A stretch of DNA of 64,000 bases. Origin: a virus. The translations under genes and the position numbers were made by a program. Below, piece after piece: positions 8,072 to 15,837 of the stretch; positions within the stretch are counted from its first letter, which is position 1; every line of letters begins with the position of its first letter. The notes under the pieces are model-generated. The model was not told the origin of the DNA. It ran no database searches and saw only the letters and a list, made by a program, of their open reading frames with translations. The DNA lies in IMG/VR virus record IMGVR_UViG_3300049734_000491, positions 1 to 64,000 of that record; one strand, 5' to 3'.

Positions 8072-8551
8072 ATCAGGTGGTTCAGGATGATGTGCCCATG
8101 TCCGTCCAACCGCTGCGTCGCGGATGGATGCCGCAGACACTCCGTACTTCTTGGCCAGCGAACTCAGTGGTTCTCCTGAACGACGAGCTCGGCGGATCTG
8201 GGTCACATCATCAGAGGTGAGCTTGGCTTGGTGGTTGCGTTCGCCCCGCTGGTCCCCCTTCAGTTCACGCCCCTTGGTTCGCATGTCGGCGTAGTTCTGA
8301 AGGTGATCTCCCAGCCAGAGATGATCTGGACGAACGCAGGCTCGAACGTCACAGGTGTGGAGTACGAGGCTGCCCTCTGGGATTGGGCCGAAGGTGAAGA
8401 TCCACGCCATGCGATGTGTACGTTCGATTCGTCCTTCGTACCTGAAGGCCCCGTATCCGTCCCAGAAGCAGCTGGCCTGCCACAGCCAACATCCCTCCTC
8501 GGTCTTGGCGACCTTCTTCCAGAAGGCTTCTTCGTTGTTCTTCGGGTTCAT
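8060..8551 (-). CDS. HNH homing-type endonuclease
   Basis: The 163-residue protein has the free-standing phage HNH layout: an N-terminal EEAFWKKV and GCWLW...GYGAF segment, a core LHTCDVRACVRPDHLWLG (His, Cys and Asn/Asp-His of an HNH_3 site), then a C-terminal helix-turn-helix (QIRRARRSGEPLSSLAKKYGVS) for target binding. The ATG overlaps the upstream stop (ATGA at 8550-8553). It sits after the 8551-8931 gene and touches the next promoter, as expected for an inserted mobile endonuclease. Confidence 0.85.
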   Translation of the reverse strand: MNPKNNEEAFWKKVAKTEEGCWLWQASCFWDGYGAFRYEGRIERTHRMAWIFTFGPIPEGSLVLHTCDVRACVRPDHLWLGDHLQNYADMRTKGRELKGDQRGERNHQAKLTSDDVTQIRRARRSGEPLSSLAKKYGVSAASIRDAAVGRTWAHHPEPPDLTS

Positions 8552-8931
8552 CAGTGGAAATCGCCGGCCGAGCCGGGATGGACTTCTTGCTGGTAGTCCA
8601 GCATCCTGGCCCAGACATCCAATAGGGCATGTCCGAGCTCTGGGTCGGTGGCCTCCATGATCTGTCCCTTCACATCGGTGGTGTAGTCCACATCGTTCAA
8701 GGTCTCCAGCAGCCAGCGCCGGAGGAAGTCCTGATGGATGGTGACCCGAGCGAAGTAGTCCCAGTCTTCGTGTTCGACGATCTCGTGGGTGGCCATGAGA
8801 CCCCAGCGATCTTTCACGAAGTTGGCCAGGTTCTCGAGGTGAGCTCTGTTGCGGGCCCTCACCAAGAAGAACTCCGGATGGTCGATGTGGCGGACGATGC
8901 TGAAGAAGCCGTGCTTGTTGAAGACCCACAT
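8551..8931 (-). CDS. hypothetical phage protein
   Basis: The 126-residue soluble protein begins MWVFNKHGFFSIV and is rich in aromatic and acidic residues (EDWDYFARV). Its start overlaps the preceding stop and its own stop overlaps the HNH start, so the three are translationally coupled. I recognise it only as the type of small protein conserved among actinophages. Confidence 0.65.
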   Translation of the reverse strand: MWVFNKHGFFSIVRHIDHPEFFLVRARNRAHLENLANFVKDRWGLMATHEIVEHEDWDYFARVTIHQDFLRRWLLETLNDVDYTTDVKGQIMEATDPELGHALLDVWARMLDYQQEVHPGSAGDFH

Positions 8932-9566
8932 CAGAAGTCCACCTCCTCAGACAGGATCCAGCGAGCCAAGAACGTCTGGGCCGGCCAGATCACATGATGT
9001 CCTGAGTTGATGTGCTCGAAGGTCACGATGACCTCCGGTGGATCGCCGGACTCGCCGGACCAGCGATGGTCCACTGAGATGATGCGGGCTCGGAGTCCCG
9101 ATGCGGGGTCCTTCGGCTCAAAGACCGCCCCCACGGGGAGCAGCTCCGTGATCCGTAGGAACCGCTCGTCCTGAGCCTCGGTCTCCACGTAGTGCTTGAG
9201 TTCGCCGACTCGTGCACGTGTTCTGGGTGGGAGCTGGGCAATCTGTTCGTCGCTCCAGTTCCTGATGGTTGTGAGGGGATCTGCTCTCCCCATGATGATC
9301 TCCTGTGGTTGTGTTGGTTCGTCGTCGTTGTGGTACGCCGGAGACGGAAGCCCCGCCGCCGGAGTGATCAGTATAGCACGCCGCTTCTTCACTGCCAATC
9401 GCACCAGCAATGCAAGTGCTGCGATGACCGCCCCGACCGCTGCTGCAATGAGGACGATCCCCAGAGCAGCAGCGATCAGGTAGACGGCGGCCGAGACCAG
9501 CACCAATGTGCCGATGCTGGCCAGACAGCCCCAACAACCGAGACAGCCGGCATTGGGGTCGCTCAT
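8931..9566 (-). CDS. membrane/soluble read-through fusion with internal start at 9293
   Basis: The full frame is 211 residues. Residues 8-60 are a Cys/Gly-rich stretch followed by two hydrophobic segments (AAVYLIAAALGIVLIAAAVG). Residues 70-91 correspond to the stereotyped array leader (AYHNDDEPTQPQE), and ATG at 9293, preceded by AGGAG, starts a 120-residue soluble protein (MGRADPLTT...). A promoter (9370-9398) lies inside the membrane part. So a separate upstream membrane gene appears to have lost its stop and now reads through promoter and leader into the downstream gene. Both a long and a short product are possible. Confidence 0.65.
   Translation of the reverse strand: MSDPNAGCLGCWGCLASIGTLVLVSAAVYLIAAALGIVLIAAAVGAVIAALALLVRLAVKKRRAILITPAAGLPSPAYHNDDEPTQPQEIIMGRADPLTTIRNWSDEQIAQLPPRTRARVGELKHYVETEAQDERFLRITELLPVGAVFEPKDPASGLRARIISVDHRWSGESGDPPEVIVTFEHINSGHHVIWPAQTFLARWILSEEVDF
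9370..9398 (-). promoter_or_regulatory. promoter inside a coding frame, for the 9293 start
   Basis: Minus strand TTGGCA (9393-9398), 17 bp, TATACT (9370-9375). It lies inside the 211-residue frame, upstream of the AGGAG-ATG at 9293. Confidence 0.6.
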
Positions 9567-9567
9567 G

Positions 9568-10380
9568 TCAGGTCTCGTTCAGCGGGTAGTCCAGGCCCTC
9601 GTCGACGACGAACTGGTTGTACGCCTCCGCCGCGGCCTTCTCGTCGGTGAAGGAGCCGATGTGCTTCTGGGCGCCCTTGATGCTGGCTCGTGCGAACCAG
9701 CGCTTCTTCGGCTCGTTCCAGAAGACACCCCGGTACTCGCTCGAGACCTTGCGGTCGTTGGGCGGTGTCGGTACGGGGACGACCTTGACCAGCCCCATGG
9801 AGTAGTTGGTGGGGCGTTCGGGGTCGAGGAAGGCCGCCATCTGGTCGTAGCGGATCGCGGCCTCGCGGTCGGTCGGGAAGTAGCCGCCGGAGAACATGTC
9901 CCCGTTGGCATGGAACCTGGCCTGCCATGTCCCGGACAGCTTGTGCTCGACGACCCCCATGTACCTGCTCGAGCCGTCGGGCCGGCCTCGGTGTGAGCGC
10001 TCGGCCGCAGTCATCTTCGTGAGGTGGTCCGGCCGGACGCATCCCTTCACACAGGTGTCCAGTGGCTGGATGGAGATCGTCATGGGATCCCCGACGGCGC
10101 CCGTGTAGAGCTCGCCGTCCTCGGGGTGGAACGTCTGCCAGACGTACTTCCCCAGTGACTTGCGGATCCCGTCTGGCTGAGCTGTCTGAGCCAGCACGCC
10201 GACGGGATGGACCCAACACTTGTCGGGCCCCTGGATGGTGATCTTGTTCCGGACCGTGGCTGCGAGCTTGAAGATCTTGTCTCGCTGCCGTGGGCTCAGT
10301 TCGCCGAACTCTGGCGGTGGCTTCCGGACTCTCTTGCTGGTGGTGGTCCCCTTCTCCTTTGTCGGGGTTGCTGTAGTCAT
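9568..10380 (-). CDS. double AP2-domain, HNH-like DNA-binding protein
   Basis: The 270-residue protein has two AP2-type three-strand/one-helix units, SSRYMGVVEHKLSGTWQARF...REAAIRYDQMA and SSEYRGVFWNEPKKRWFARA...KAAAEAYNQF, after a degenerate HNH-like centre (DTCVKGCVRPDHL). AP2 plus HNH is a known phage homing-endonuclease arrangement, with AP2 binding the target. Here the first HNH histidine is not obvious, so the nuclease may be inactive. ATG 10380 is chosen over an upstream GTG because AAGGAAC precedes it. No promoter of the array type precedes it. Confidence 0.75.
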   Translation of the reverse strand: MTTATPTKEKGTTTSKRVRKPPPEFGELSPRQRDKIFKLAATVRNKITIQGPDKCWVHPVGVLAQTAQPDGIRKSLGKYVWQTFHPEDGELYTGAVGDPMTISIQPLDTCVKGCVRPDHLTKMTAAERSHRGRPDGSSRYMGVVEHKLSGTWQARFHANGDMFSGGYFPTDREAAIRYDQMAAFLDPERPTNYSMGLVKVVPVPTPPNDRKVSSEYRGVFWNEPKKRWFARASIKGAQKHIGSFTDEKAAAEAYNQFVVDEGLDYPLNET

Positions 10381-10454
10381 TTGTGGTTTGTTCCTTGTGT
10401 TGGTGGGTGGTCGGTGGTCGGCCAGCCCCGAAGGGCCAGCCGGCTCACCGTTGG

Positions 10455-10853
10455 TCAGGCCAACTTCACCTGGATGACCTGTGAGGGCTTCGCGCACTCG
10501 GCGAAGATCTCGGGGTACTTGGCCTCGAGCTCCTTGCGGTTGACCGTGAGGCGGTCGATGAAGACGAGCCGGAGGATGGGAATGCCGTTCGTTCCGACCA
10601 GGATCGCTGCCGAAGAGGAGATGAGCTCGTCCTTGAGCTCACCGGTGATCTGCTTCTCCTCGGTCTCGATGGCCTTCTTCTGGCCCCGCAGCTCGGCGAG
10701 CCGCTTGACGAGCATCTCCTGGCCGACGTTGGCTGTCAGCGAACCCGTCAGGGGCTCGATGCGGCCGGCGCCGTCGGTGCTCGGAGTGGTCCCCACAGCG
10801 GGGTTGGTCGGATCGGTTGTCGTATCGGATTGGAGTTCCGTGGGAGTGTCCAC
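10455..10853 (-). CDS. coiled-coil protein of the exonuclease-associated type
   Basis: The 132-residue protein has a Thr/Pro-rich N-terminus, a coiled helix (RLAELRGQKKAIETEEKQITGEL) and a C-terminal strand pattern NGIPILRLVFIDRLTVNRKELEAKYPEI. The same pattern (helix, G-x-P-x-strand, R-x-V-x-K-x-L-x-x-x-x-PE) occurs in the protein at 22084-22413 and, from general knowledge, after the nuclease domain of some YqaJ-type exonucleases. GTG 10853 is chosen because GGAAGGAACACC precedes it. A role in phage recombination or DNA processing is inference. Confidence 0.6.
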   Translation of the reverse strand: MDTPTELQSDTTTDPTNPAVGTTPSTDGAGRIEPLTGSLTANVGQEMLVKRLAELRGQKKAIETEEKQITGELKDELISSSAAILVGTNGIPILRLVFIDRLTVNRKELEAKYPEIFAECAKPSQVIQVKLA

Positions 10854-10913
10854 TGGTGTTCCTTCCGTAGTTGATGATTGATGGTCTGTAGTGCTGGGGT
10901 TGCCAGCCCCGTC

Positions 10914-10942
10914 AGCATAGGTCGTGATCACGCTCCCTTCAA
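10914..10942 (-). promoter_or_regulatory. promoter for the 10455-10853 gene
   Basis: TTGAAG (10937-10942), 17 bp, TATGCT (10914-10919). It overlaps the last codons of the VWA gene. Confidence 0.5.
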
Positions 10943-12841
10943 GTTGTCCAGGATTGCGTCCACGAATTCCTCAGCTGAGGTCAGGGCTGACACCCAGCGG
11001 GTGTTGCGGATACCGGCATCCTCGGCCATCCGGACGAGGTGGCTCTTCCAGCCACGACCTTCCTCGTCGCCGGTGGAGACGCCGACCCAGATGACGTCGG
11101 TGCCGCCGCGCTGGAGTTCGGCCAGCCAGAGGATCGCCCGATCCTTCTCGCCAGCGAGCACCAGCTCGCCGTCCGAGACGACGATGAGCAGCTTGCGCCC
11201 GATCACCGACGAGTCGGTCAGCCGCAGCGGTCCGTCCAGTGCAGCCATCGCGTTGTTGAAGGCCTCGTGACCGGAGTTGGCTGAGCGAACCCGCACCATG
11301 TTGGGCGTCTCGCCCACCGCGACCACCGGCTCGGCCTTCGTGCCGAAGGTGACCGCGGCGAACCGAGCGTTCACCCGCTTGCTGGCATTGGCGACCACGT
11401 AGGCCGCGTCTCCCAGCATCTCGGTGTAGCCCGCCATGGAGCCCGACGTGTCGGTCGCCACCCCGATGATCACCGGAGGACGCTCGACGTGGTGCCGCTT
11501 GTTCGACCGCCACGGCTCGGCCGCGGTCATCCGACCACCGGCACGGTCCGCAGATGCCGCCATGGCGCCTCGACCGTTCAGCCGTCCCGGAGGAAGCTGG
11601 CTCCGGACTCGGGTCCGGACGACCGCAGGGGTCGCGTCCTTCTCCAAGGCCTTCGCCATGCGAGTGACCATGTGGGCGTGCCGCGGCTCGGGCGACCGCT
11701 CGGCCCAATTGGTACCGGAGCGAGCCTTCTTGTTGTTCCAGATCCGAGCCTTGCGATCGCGGTTGGACATGCGCCGGACCGCAGCCTTGCGGTGAGGATC
11801 GTCGGACACCTCGCGGACCGCCGTCTCGAAGGCCTCGGCCCAGCCGTAGCGCTCGGCGCTGCCGCCGTCACCGTGGCTGACCTCGCGGACGGGCTTGTCG
11901 TCGCCCTCGCCCTCGCCGGCTGAGCGACCCTCGCCCTTGTCCTCATCCTCGCCGGCCTCGTCACCGGAGCCAGAGCCCTCGGCCTCGTCGCCCTCGTCAC
12001 CGGAGCCAGAAGCGGTGCCGGTGCCAGAGCTCTCGCCCTCGGTCTCTTCGCCCTCGCCGCCGTCTCCGGAGGCATCCTCAGCCTCGCCGCCGAGGAAGCC
12101 GTCCACGATGATGATGACGTCGCCGTCGGGATCGCCCTCGCCCTCGGCCTCCTGGAGTGAGCGGACCATGTCCAGCCACTCCTGAGCGATCTTGAGCGCC
12201 CGCCGTCCGAGCGTGGGCACGCCCTCGGACCAGAAGCCGAAGCGGAGCGTGGTGAACTCGCTGAGCAGATCGTCCAGCACGTCCATGGGGAAGTCGCCGA
12301 AGCGGTCCCGCATGAGCCGGTCGATTTCCTCGAGCTCCTCAGGATCGACCACACCGGAGTGCACTCGGCCCCATGCCAGCGCCCAGCACGTCACCGCGCC
12401 GGCCACCGAGATGTAGTTCTCGGGTCGGGCGAAGCCGTCGGCCAGCAGGTGCGAGTAGCACGCCCGCAGCCGCAGCCGTCCACGAGGATCGGCGTTGACC
12501 GCGTGGGCCTCGATCCGAGCCTCTTCCAGCGTCTTGATGACGCCCAGCTCGGCCATGGTGACAGCGCCGGAGCGGATGAGCGCCATGGTCAGCCAGTTGG
12601 ACCAGAGCGAGTGGCTGGCCTCGTGCGTCACCAGACCTTCGATGGTGAGGACCGAGTCGAAGTCGATGCTGTCGTCCAGCGTGATGTCACCGGTGTTGGC
12701 TGAGTACCAGCCAGCGGCCGGACGATCCTCGCCCGTGGCGACCTTGATGATCGCACCCTCTCGCATGACGTGGTCGAAGAGCCGGTTGAGCTCCTTGATC
12801 TTGAGGGAGTCGATCTTGATGGGAGTCGTTGTCGTGGTCAT
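10928..12841 (-). CDS. CobT-like VWA protein with HExxH metallopeptidase motif
   Basis: The N-terminal part of this 637-residue protein has HEASH at residues 73-77, an exact HExxH zinc motif, followed about 30 residues on by EEARIEA, a glutamate-containing helix also seen in CobT-like proteins. The middle (about 245-330) is a Gly/Glu/Asp/Ser-rich acidic linker. The C-terminal third is a von Willebrand A domain with a complete MIDAS start DTSGSM (464-469). It is preceded by the MoxR/CobS-like ATPase at 13017-13976, the classic ATPase-VWA partner pair. Such pairs insert metals into cofactors or remodel proteins. In a phage the target could be host metal metabolism or virion assembly; this is inference. 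The start follows AAAGGCAAAGCA. Confidence 0.8.
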   Translation of the reverse strand: MTTTTTPIKIDSLKIKELNRLFDHVMREGAIIKVATGEDRPAAGWYSANTGDITLDDSIDFDSVLTIEGLVTHEASHSLWSNWLTMALIRSGAVTMAELGVIKTLEEARIEAHAVNADPRGRLRLRACYSHLLADGFARPENYISVAGAVTCWALAWGRVHSGVVDPEELEEIDRLMRDRFGDFPMDVLDDLLSEFTTLRFGFWSEGVPTLGRRALKIAQEWLDMVRSLQEAEGEGDPDGDVIIIVDGFLGGEAEDASGDGGEGEETEGESSGTGTASGSGDEGDEAEGSGSGDEAGEDEDKGEGRSAGEGEGDDKPVREVSHGDGGSAERYGWAEAFETAVREVSDDPHRKAAVRRMSNRDRKARIWNNKKARSGTNWAERSPEPRHAHMVTRMAKALEKDATPAVVRTRVRSQLPPGRLNGRGAMAASADRAGGRMTAAEPWRSNKRHHVERPPVIIGVATDTSGSMAGYTEMLGDAAYVVANASKRVNARFAAVTFGTKAEPVVAVGETPNMVRVRSANSGHEAFNNAMAALDGPLRLTDSSVIGRKLLIVVSDGELVLAGEKDRAILWLAELQRGGTDVIWVGVSTGDEEGRGWKSHLVRMAEDAGIRNTRWVSALTSAEEFVDAILDNLKGA

Positions 12842-12886
12842 TGCTTTGCCTTTCGGGTTGTGGTTGTTGCGTTGTTGATGTGGTCT

Positions 12887-12915
12887 ACATTAGTGGATGG
12901 ATTCGATACTGTCAA
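12887..12915 (-). promoter_or_regulatory. promoter for the VWA gene
   Basis: TTGACA (12910-12915), 17 bp, TAATGT (12887-12892). Confidence 0.65.
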
Positions 12916-12945
12916 GTCGTGGTTCTTGATCCTGTGAGCAGGCCA

Positions 12946-12962
12946 GGGGAGCTCAGCTCCCC
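12946..12962 (-). terminator. hairpin after the MoxR-like gene
   Basis: GGGGAG-CTCAG-CTCCCC, a 6-bp GC stem in the gap between the ATPase stop (13017) and the VWA promoter. No T-tract follows. Confidence 0.4.
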
Positions 12963-13016
12963 CAGCCGCTCGAGCCGGCCGGCGACCACGACGAAGCACG
13001 GCCAGCGATCCTGCCG

Positions 13017-13976
13017 CTAGAAGGTCAGCGGCTTCGGCATCTTCGCCCAGATGGCCTGCGCCGCCTCTTGGAAGGCAGCCAGATCCTCGGCGTGGGCGAA
13101 GGACAGGAGGTTGGCGATCGCCGCGTCCAGCCCGTAGATCGCTTCCACGTCGCGGAAGGCCAGCAGCTCTCGCAGCTGGGGAGCAGCCGTGACCTCGTGG
13201 TTGGCCAGCTTGATGTTGAGGTTCTGCGCCACCTTGATGGCCTCGGTGCAGACACCCAACTTCTCAGCGATCTTCCAGTCGGTCGTGACCTCGGCCTTGA
13301 GCGTGAAGCGGCTCAGGAGAGCGTCGGACACCACCGCGCCGGGCACGTCGGGGTTGTAGGCGCCGTACACCACGAACCCGTCAGCGATCTTGACGGTGCC
13401 GCGGAGCGGGTTGGCCGTGACGGTGATTTCGTCGCGGCCGTCCATGGCGCCGTAGACGCAAGCCAGCGTCCGAGGATCGATCAGAGCGATCTCGTCCACC
13501 AGCAGCGGCTTGCCACGCTCGGCCTGGATGAGCAGCGGCCCATCCTCCCATGCGTAGGTGCCGTCGGGGTTCTGGACCCACGAGCCGACGAAGTCGCTGA
13601 CCTCGGTGTCCAGCGAACCCTGAACGGTCCGGACGTCGTCCAGCGCCGCCTCGACCAGCGCCGTCTTGCCGCAGCCGGGAGCACCGGACAGGAGCACGGG
13701 CAGTCGCTTGTCGTACGCCTGCTGGATGAAGGCCACGTCAGTGGTCTTGAGCCCGCCGATGGTCACCTTGCGAGCGTGGTACTCGTCGCCGTTCGGTCGG
13801 AAGAACCGGCCGGTCGTCGGTCGGAGGATGGACGGCGTCGGAGCCGCAGCCGGAGCTGGAGTGGTCGGCGCGGCGCTGGCAACGCTCGGGGTCGCCACAG
13901 CGAAGTTGCCGTGCGTTCCGAGGATGGTGCCGAAGTCGGTCTTCCACTTGTCGAAGTCGAAGTCTGTCATGGTCAT
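13017..13976 (-). CDS. MoxR/CobS-like AAA+ ATPase
   Basis: In this 319-residue protein, Walker A GAPGCGKT is at residues 98-105, a Walker B strand reads LLVDEIALI, and a sensor region contains GAYNPD. The N-terminal 70 residues are Ala/Pro-rich and likely flexible. The length and motif spacing fit MoxR or CobS ATPases, which act with VWA proteins as chaperone-like or chelatase complexes. The VWA/HExxH gene lies directly downstream, under its own promoter. The start MTMTDFDFDKW follows AAAGGACCACGACC, the standard array leader. Confidence 0.85.
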   Translation of the reverse strand: MTMTDFDFDKWKTDFGTILGTHGNFAVATPSVASAAPTTPAPAAAPTPSILRPTTGRFFRPNGDEYHARKVTIGGLKTTDVAFIQQAYDKRLPVLLSGAPGCGKTALVEAALDDVRTVQGSLDTEVSDFVGSWVQNPDGTYAWEDGPLLIQAERGKPLLVDEIALIDPRTLACVYGAMDGRDEITVTANPLRGTVKIADGFVVYGAYNPDVPGAVVSDALLSRFTLKAEVTTDWKIAEKLGVCTEAIKVAQNLNIKLANHEVTAAPQLRELLAFRDVEAIYGLDAAIANLLSFAHAEDLAAFQEAAQAIWAKMPKPLTF

Positions 13977-14024
13977 GGTCGTGGTCCTTTGTGGTTGTCG
14001 TGGTCGTTGTGCTTGATGTTGAAC

Positions 14025-14053
14025 AGTGTAGTTGATGGTTTCTAGCTTGTCAA
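14025..14053 (-). promoter_or_regulatory. promoter for the MoxR/CobS-like ATPase gene
   Basis: TTGACA (14048-14053), 17 bp, TACACT (14025-14030). Confidence 0.8.
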
Positions 14054-14083
14054 GCCCGGCCCTGGGGCCGGCCGGGCAAGAGC

Positions 14084-14545
14084 TCAGACAGCGTCGCAGC
14101 CGCCCGTGAAGACGACGTCGTTGTCCTCGATCACCGGACGACCGAGATGGTTGTCCTTCCAGTGCTTCGCACGGAATCGTGCCGAGATGCCGCGTCCCTT
14201 GCGAGACTCGATCTGGATCAGGTCGGCGTCGGTCAGACCGACGGTCAGCTCGCAGATCAGTCGGCACTCGCGAGCCGGCACGGACGAGTCCAGTTGGATC
14301 ATCTCGCTCAGCGCCTGTCGGGCGTGCTCGTCGGTCGGCAGGTAGCTGGCCGTCCACTGGCCCTGCTTCGCGTTCATGGCAGCCTGATACCGCATGACGA
14401 GCGGTCCAGCCAGCATGTAGCGGAGCGTGATCACCTGATCCTCGGTGATCGTGGCATCCGAGGCGGCGTCCACCCGCAACAGCTCGACGAAGTACGCCTT
14501 CTGTCCGGGCACGTCTTCCTTGTTGGGAACGTGTGCGTAGATCAT
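14084..14545 (-). CDS. hypothetical protein
   Basis: This 153-residue soluble protein has a mixed alpha/beta pattern with a charged C-terminus (SRKGRGISARFRAKHWKDN). It has its own promoter and standard leader. Neighbouring the ATPase-VWA pair, it could share their expression window, but no family is recognised. Confidence 0.65.
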   Translation of the reverse strand: MIYAHVPNKEDVPGQKAYFVELLRVDAASDATITEDQVITLRYMLAGPLVMRYQAAMNAKQGQWTASYLPTDEHARQALSEMIQLDSSVPARECRLICELTVGLTDADLIQIESRKGRGISARFRAKHWKDNHLGRPVIEDNDVVFTGGCDAV

Positions 14546-14591
14546 GGTTGTCGTGGTCCTTTCGGGTTGGTTGTCGTTGTTGATGTTGGTC

Positions 14592-14620
14592 AGTGTAGTT
14601 GATGGTTTCTAGCTTGTCAA
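14592..14620 (-). promoter_or_regulatory. promoter for the 14084-14545 gene
   Basis: TTGACA (14615-14620), 17 bp, TACACT (14592-14597). Confidence 0.8.
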
Positions 14621-14712
14621 GTCGGCGTCCCAGCGGGTGAGGATGTCCTCAACTTGCCGGCCCGTCGTTCATGGGAGCAGTATAGGTTATCATACCGCCA
14701 ACGTCAAGTCGA

Positions 14713-15015
14713 TCAGAAGAAGTACCTGCTGACGGTCTCAGGTGCCAGCTCCGGGTGTTCGACCGGCTCCCATCCGATGGAGGCGCACTCGAAGGTGGTC
14801 TCGCCACCGAGCACGATGCGATCGCCCACCGAGAGCGAGTGGCTCCGGAAGTCGGCTGGATGGTTGATGTTGAAGGTGCGGAAGAGCTCCTCGAGCGAGC
14901 CGATGGCATCGCCCTCGAAGGGCACCTCGCCGGCGTAGGTCTGCTCGTACGGGCCCCAGAGGGGATCGGTGTAGCTGGCTGGCTTGCGCTGCCAGAGCTC
15001 GTATGGGATCTGCAT
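14713..15015 (-). CDS. YodL-like domain protein
   Basis: In this 100-residue protein, the segment LEELFRTFNINHPADFRSHSLSVGDRIVL followed by a strand ending IGWEPV matches the YodL-type core known from mobile-element and phage proteins (LxxIFxxFNxxxPxDFxGHSxSVxDVV). The biochemical role of YodL-like domains is poorly defined; they often accompany anti-restriction or conjugation genes. ATG at 15015 follows GAAAGGCAATC. It has its own promoter (15062-15091). Confidence 0.7.
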   Translation of the reverse strand: MQIPYELWQRKPASYTDPLWGPYEQTYAGEVPFEGDAIGSLEELFRTFNINHPADFRSHSLSVGDRIVLGGETTFECASIGWEPVEHPELAPETVSRYFF

Positions 15016-15061
15016 GATTGCCTTTCGGGTTGTGGTTGTGGTCGTTGCTTCGTTGGGGGAC

Positions 15062-15091
15062 ACAATAGTGGATGGACTGCAGTCAATGCAA
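15062..15091 (-). promoter_or_regulatory. promoter for the YodL-like gene (variant)
   Basis: TTGCAT (15086-15091), 18 bp, TATTGT (15062-15067). The same GCATTGACT block occurs at the 23185-23214 promoter. Confidence 0.45.
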
Positions 15092-15109
15092 GTCAGTTGT
15101 GGTACTGAT

Positions 15110-15253
15110 CTGAGCTGGAGCTCAGCCTGGCCGACCAACTTATTTCAGGGCAGCCTTCGGCCCTCCTCTCGAGGTACTCACTCCCCTCGAGCAGTTGGTC
15201 ATCCCGGATCGGTTGTGGGTGTCGGTCGTGGTGGACTCCTTTCGTTGTTGTTA
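15110..15253 (-). ncRNA. structured small RNA, copy A
   Basis: The transcript starts below the promoter at 15260-15288. It carries the normal GAAAGGA leader but no start codon after it, then CGATCC-N2-GATGACC, a hairpin CTCGAGG/CCTCGAG (15185-15191 with 15168-15174) with a purine loop, and GAGGGCCGAA. An outer pair GACCAACT/AGTTGGTC (15193-15200 with 15133-15140) encloses it, and CTGAGCTCCAGCTCAG (15110-15125) ends it. Copies B (23.3 kb) and C (27.1 kb) share the core. A 20-codon frame starts at the ATG in GATGACC but lacks a close ribosome site. Confidence 0.6.
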
Positions 15254-15259
15254 GTAATC

Positions 15260-15288
15260 AGTATAGTGCATGGATCTCGAGCTGTCAA
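15260..15288 (-). promoter_or_regulatory. promoter for RNA copy A
   Basis: TTGACA (15283-15288), 17 bp, TATACT (15260-15265). No protein start follows at the usual distance. Confidence 0.8.
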
Positions 15289-15393
15289 ATCGAGCTGAGG
15301 TCCCCCTGACACGAGAAACCTTCCCCTCCGGTATGACGCCGGCGGCCTCAAGATGGGACACAGCCCTTTTTCGCCGAACCTGGCTGGCCAAGA

Positions 15394-15837
15394 TCAGAAG
15401 TCCCATCGCAGCCGCCGGCAGGTCCGGCACGCTCGAGCACCGGACGGATAGCGGTAGGTGTTGTCCTCGTCGAAGGGGTGTCCTTGAGGGCAATGGGTCT
15501 TAGCCCGCTGCCAACTTCCCTTGTTCGGATCCTTCTTCCTTCCCACGAGGGGGGATCGGCGAGCGTTCTCCTGGTTTGTGACTACTTCGAGGTGGTCAGG
15601 GTTCACGCAGGCTGGAGTCCGGCAGAGGTGGTCCAGCTGGAGTCCGGCAGGGATGTCAGTGACGAGTGCTTCGTATGCCACACGGTGAGCCTGAAACAGC
15701 TGGCGGTTGTCTTGTCCTCCGATTGAATATCGTCCGTACCCGTCAGCGTTCTTGGCTGCGGTCCAGAGCCAGCATCCGCCAGCCTGGACCTCAACCTTCT
15801 TCCAGAACCTCTCCTCGAGGATGGGATCACCGAACAT
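15394..15837 (-). CDS. HNH homing-type endonuclease
   Basis: The 147-residue protein is a canonical short phage HNH: EERFWKKVEVQAGGCWLW...GYGRYSI, then HRVAYEAL, the core LDHLCRTPACVNPDHLEVV, and a C-terminal zinc-ribbon-like HCPQGHPFDEDN...CRTCRRLR. It is closely related in layout to the HNH at 18565. Start and upstream stop share ATGA at 15836-15839, so it is coupled to the 15837-16190 gene. Confidence 0.9.
   Translation of the reverse strand: MFGDPILEERFWKKVEVQAGGCWLWTAAKNADGYGRYSIGGQDNRQLFQAHRVAYEALVTDIPAGLQLDHLCRTPACVNPDHLEVVTNQENARRSPLVGRKKDPNKGSWQRAKTHCPQGHPFDEDNTYRYPSGARACRTCRRLRWDF

Noticed and set aside
13068-14045. Plus-strand frame of 325 codons over the MoxR-like gene
   Set aside because: Composition of an antisense shadow and no start signal; the minus strand has Walker motifs.
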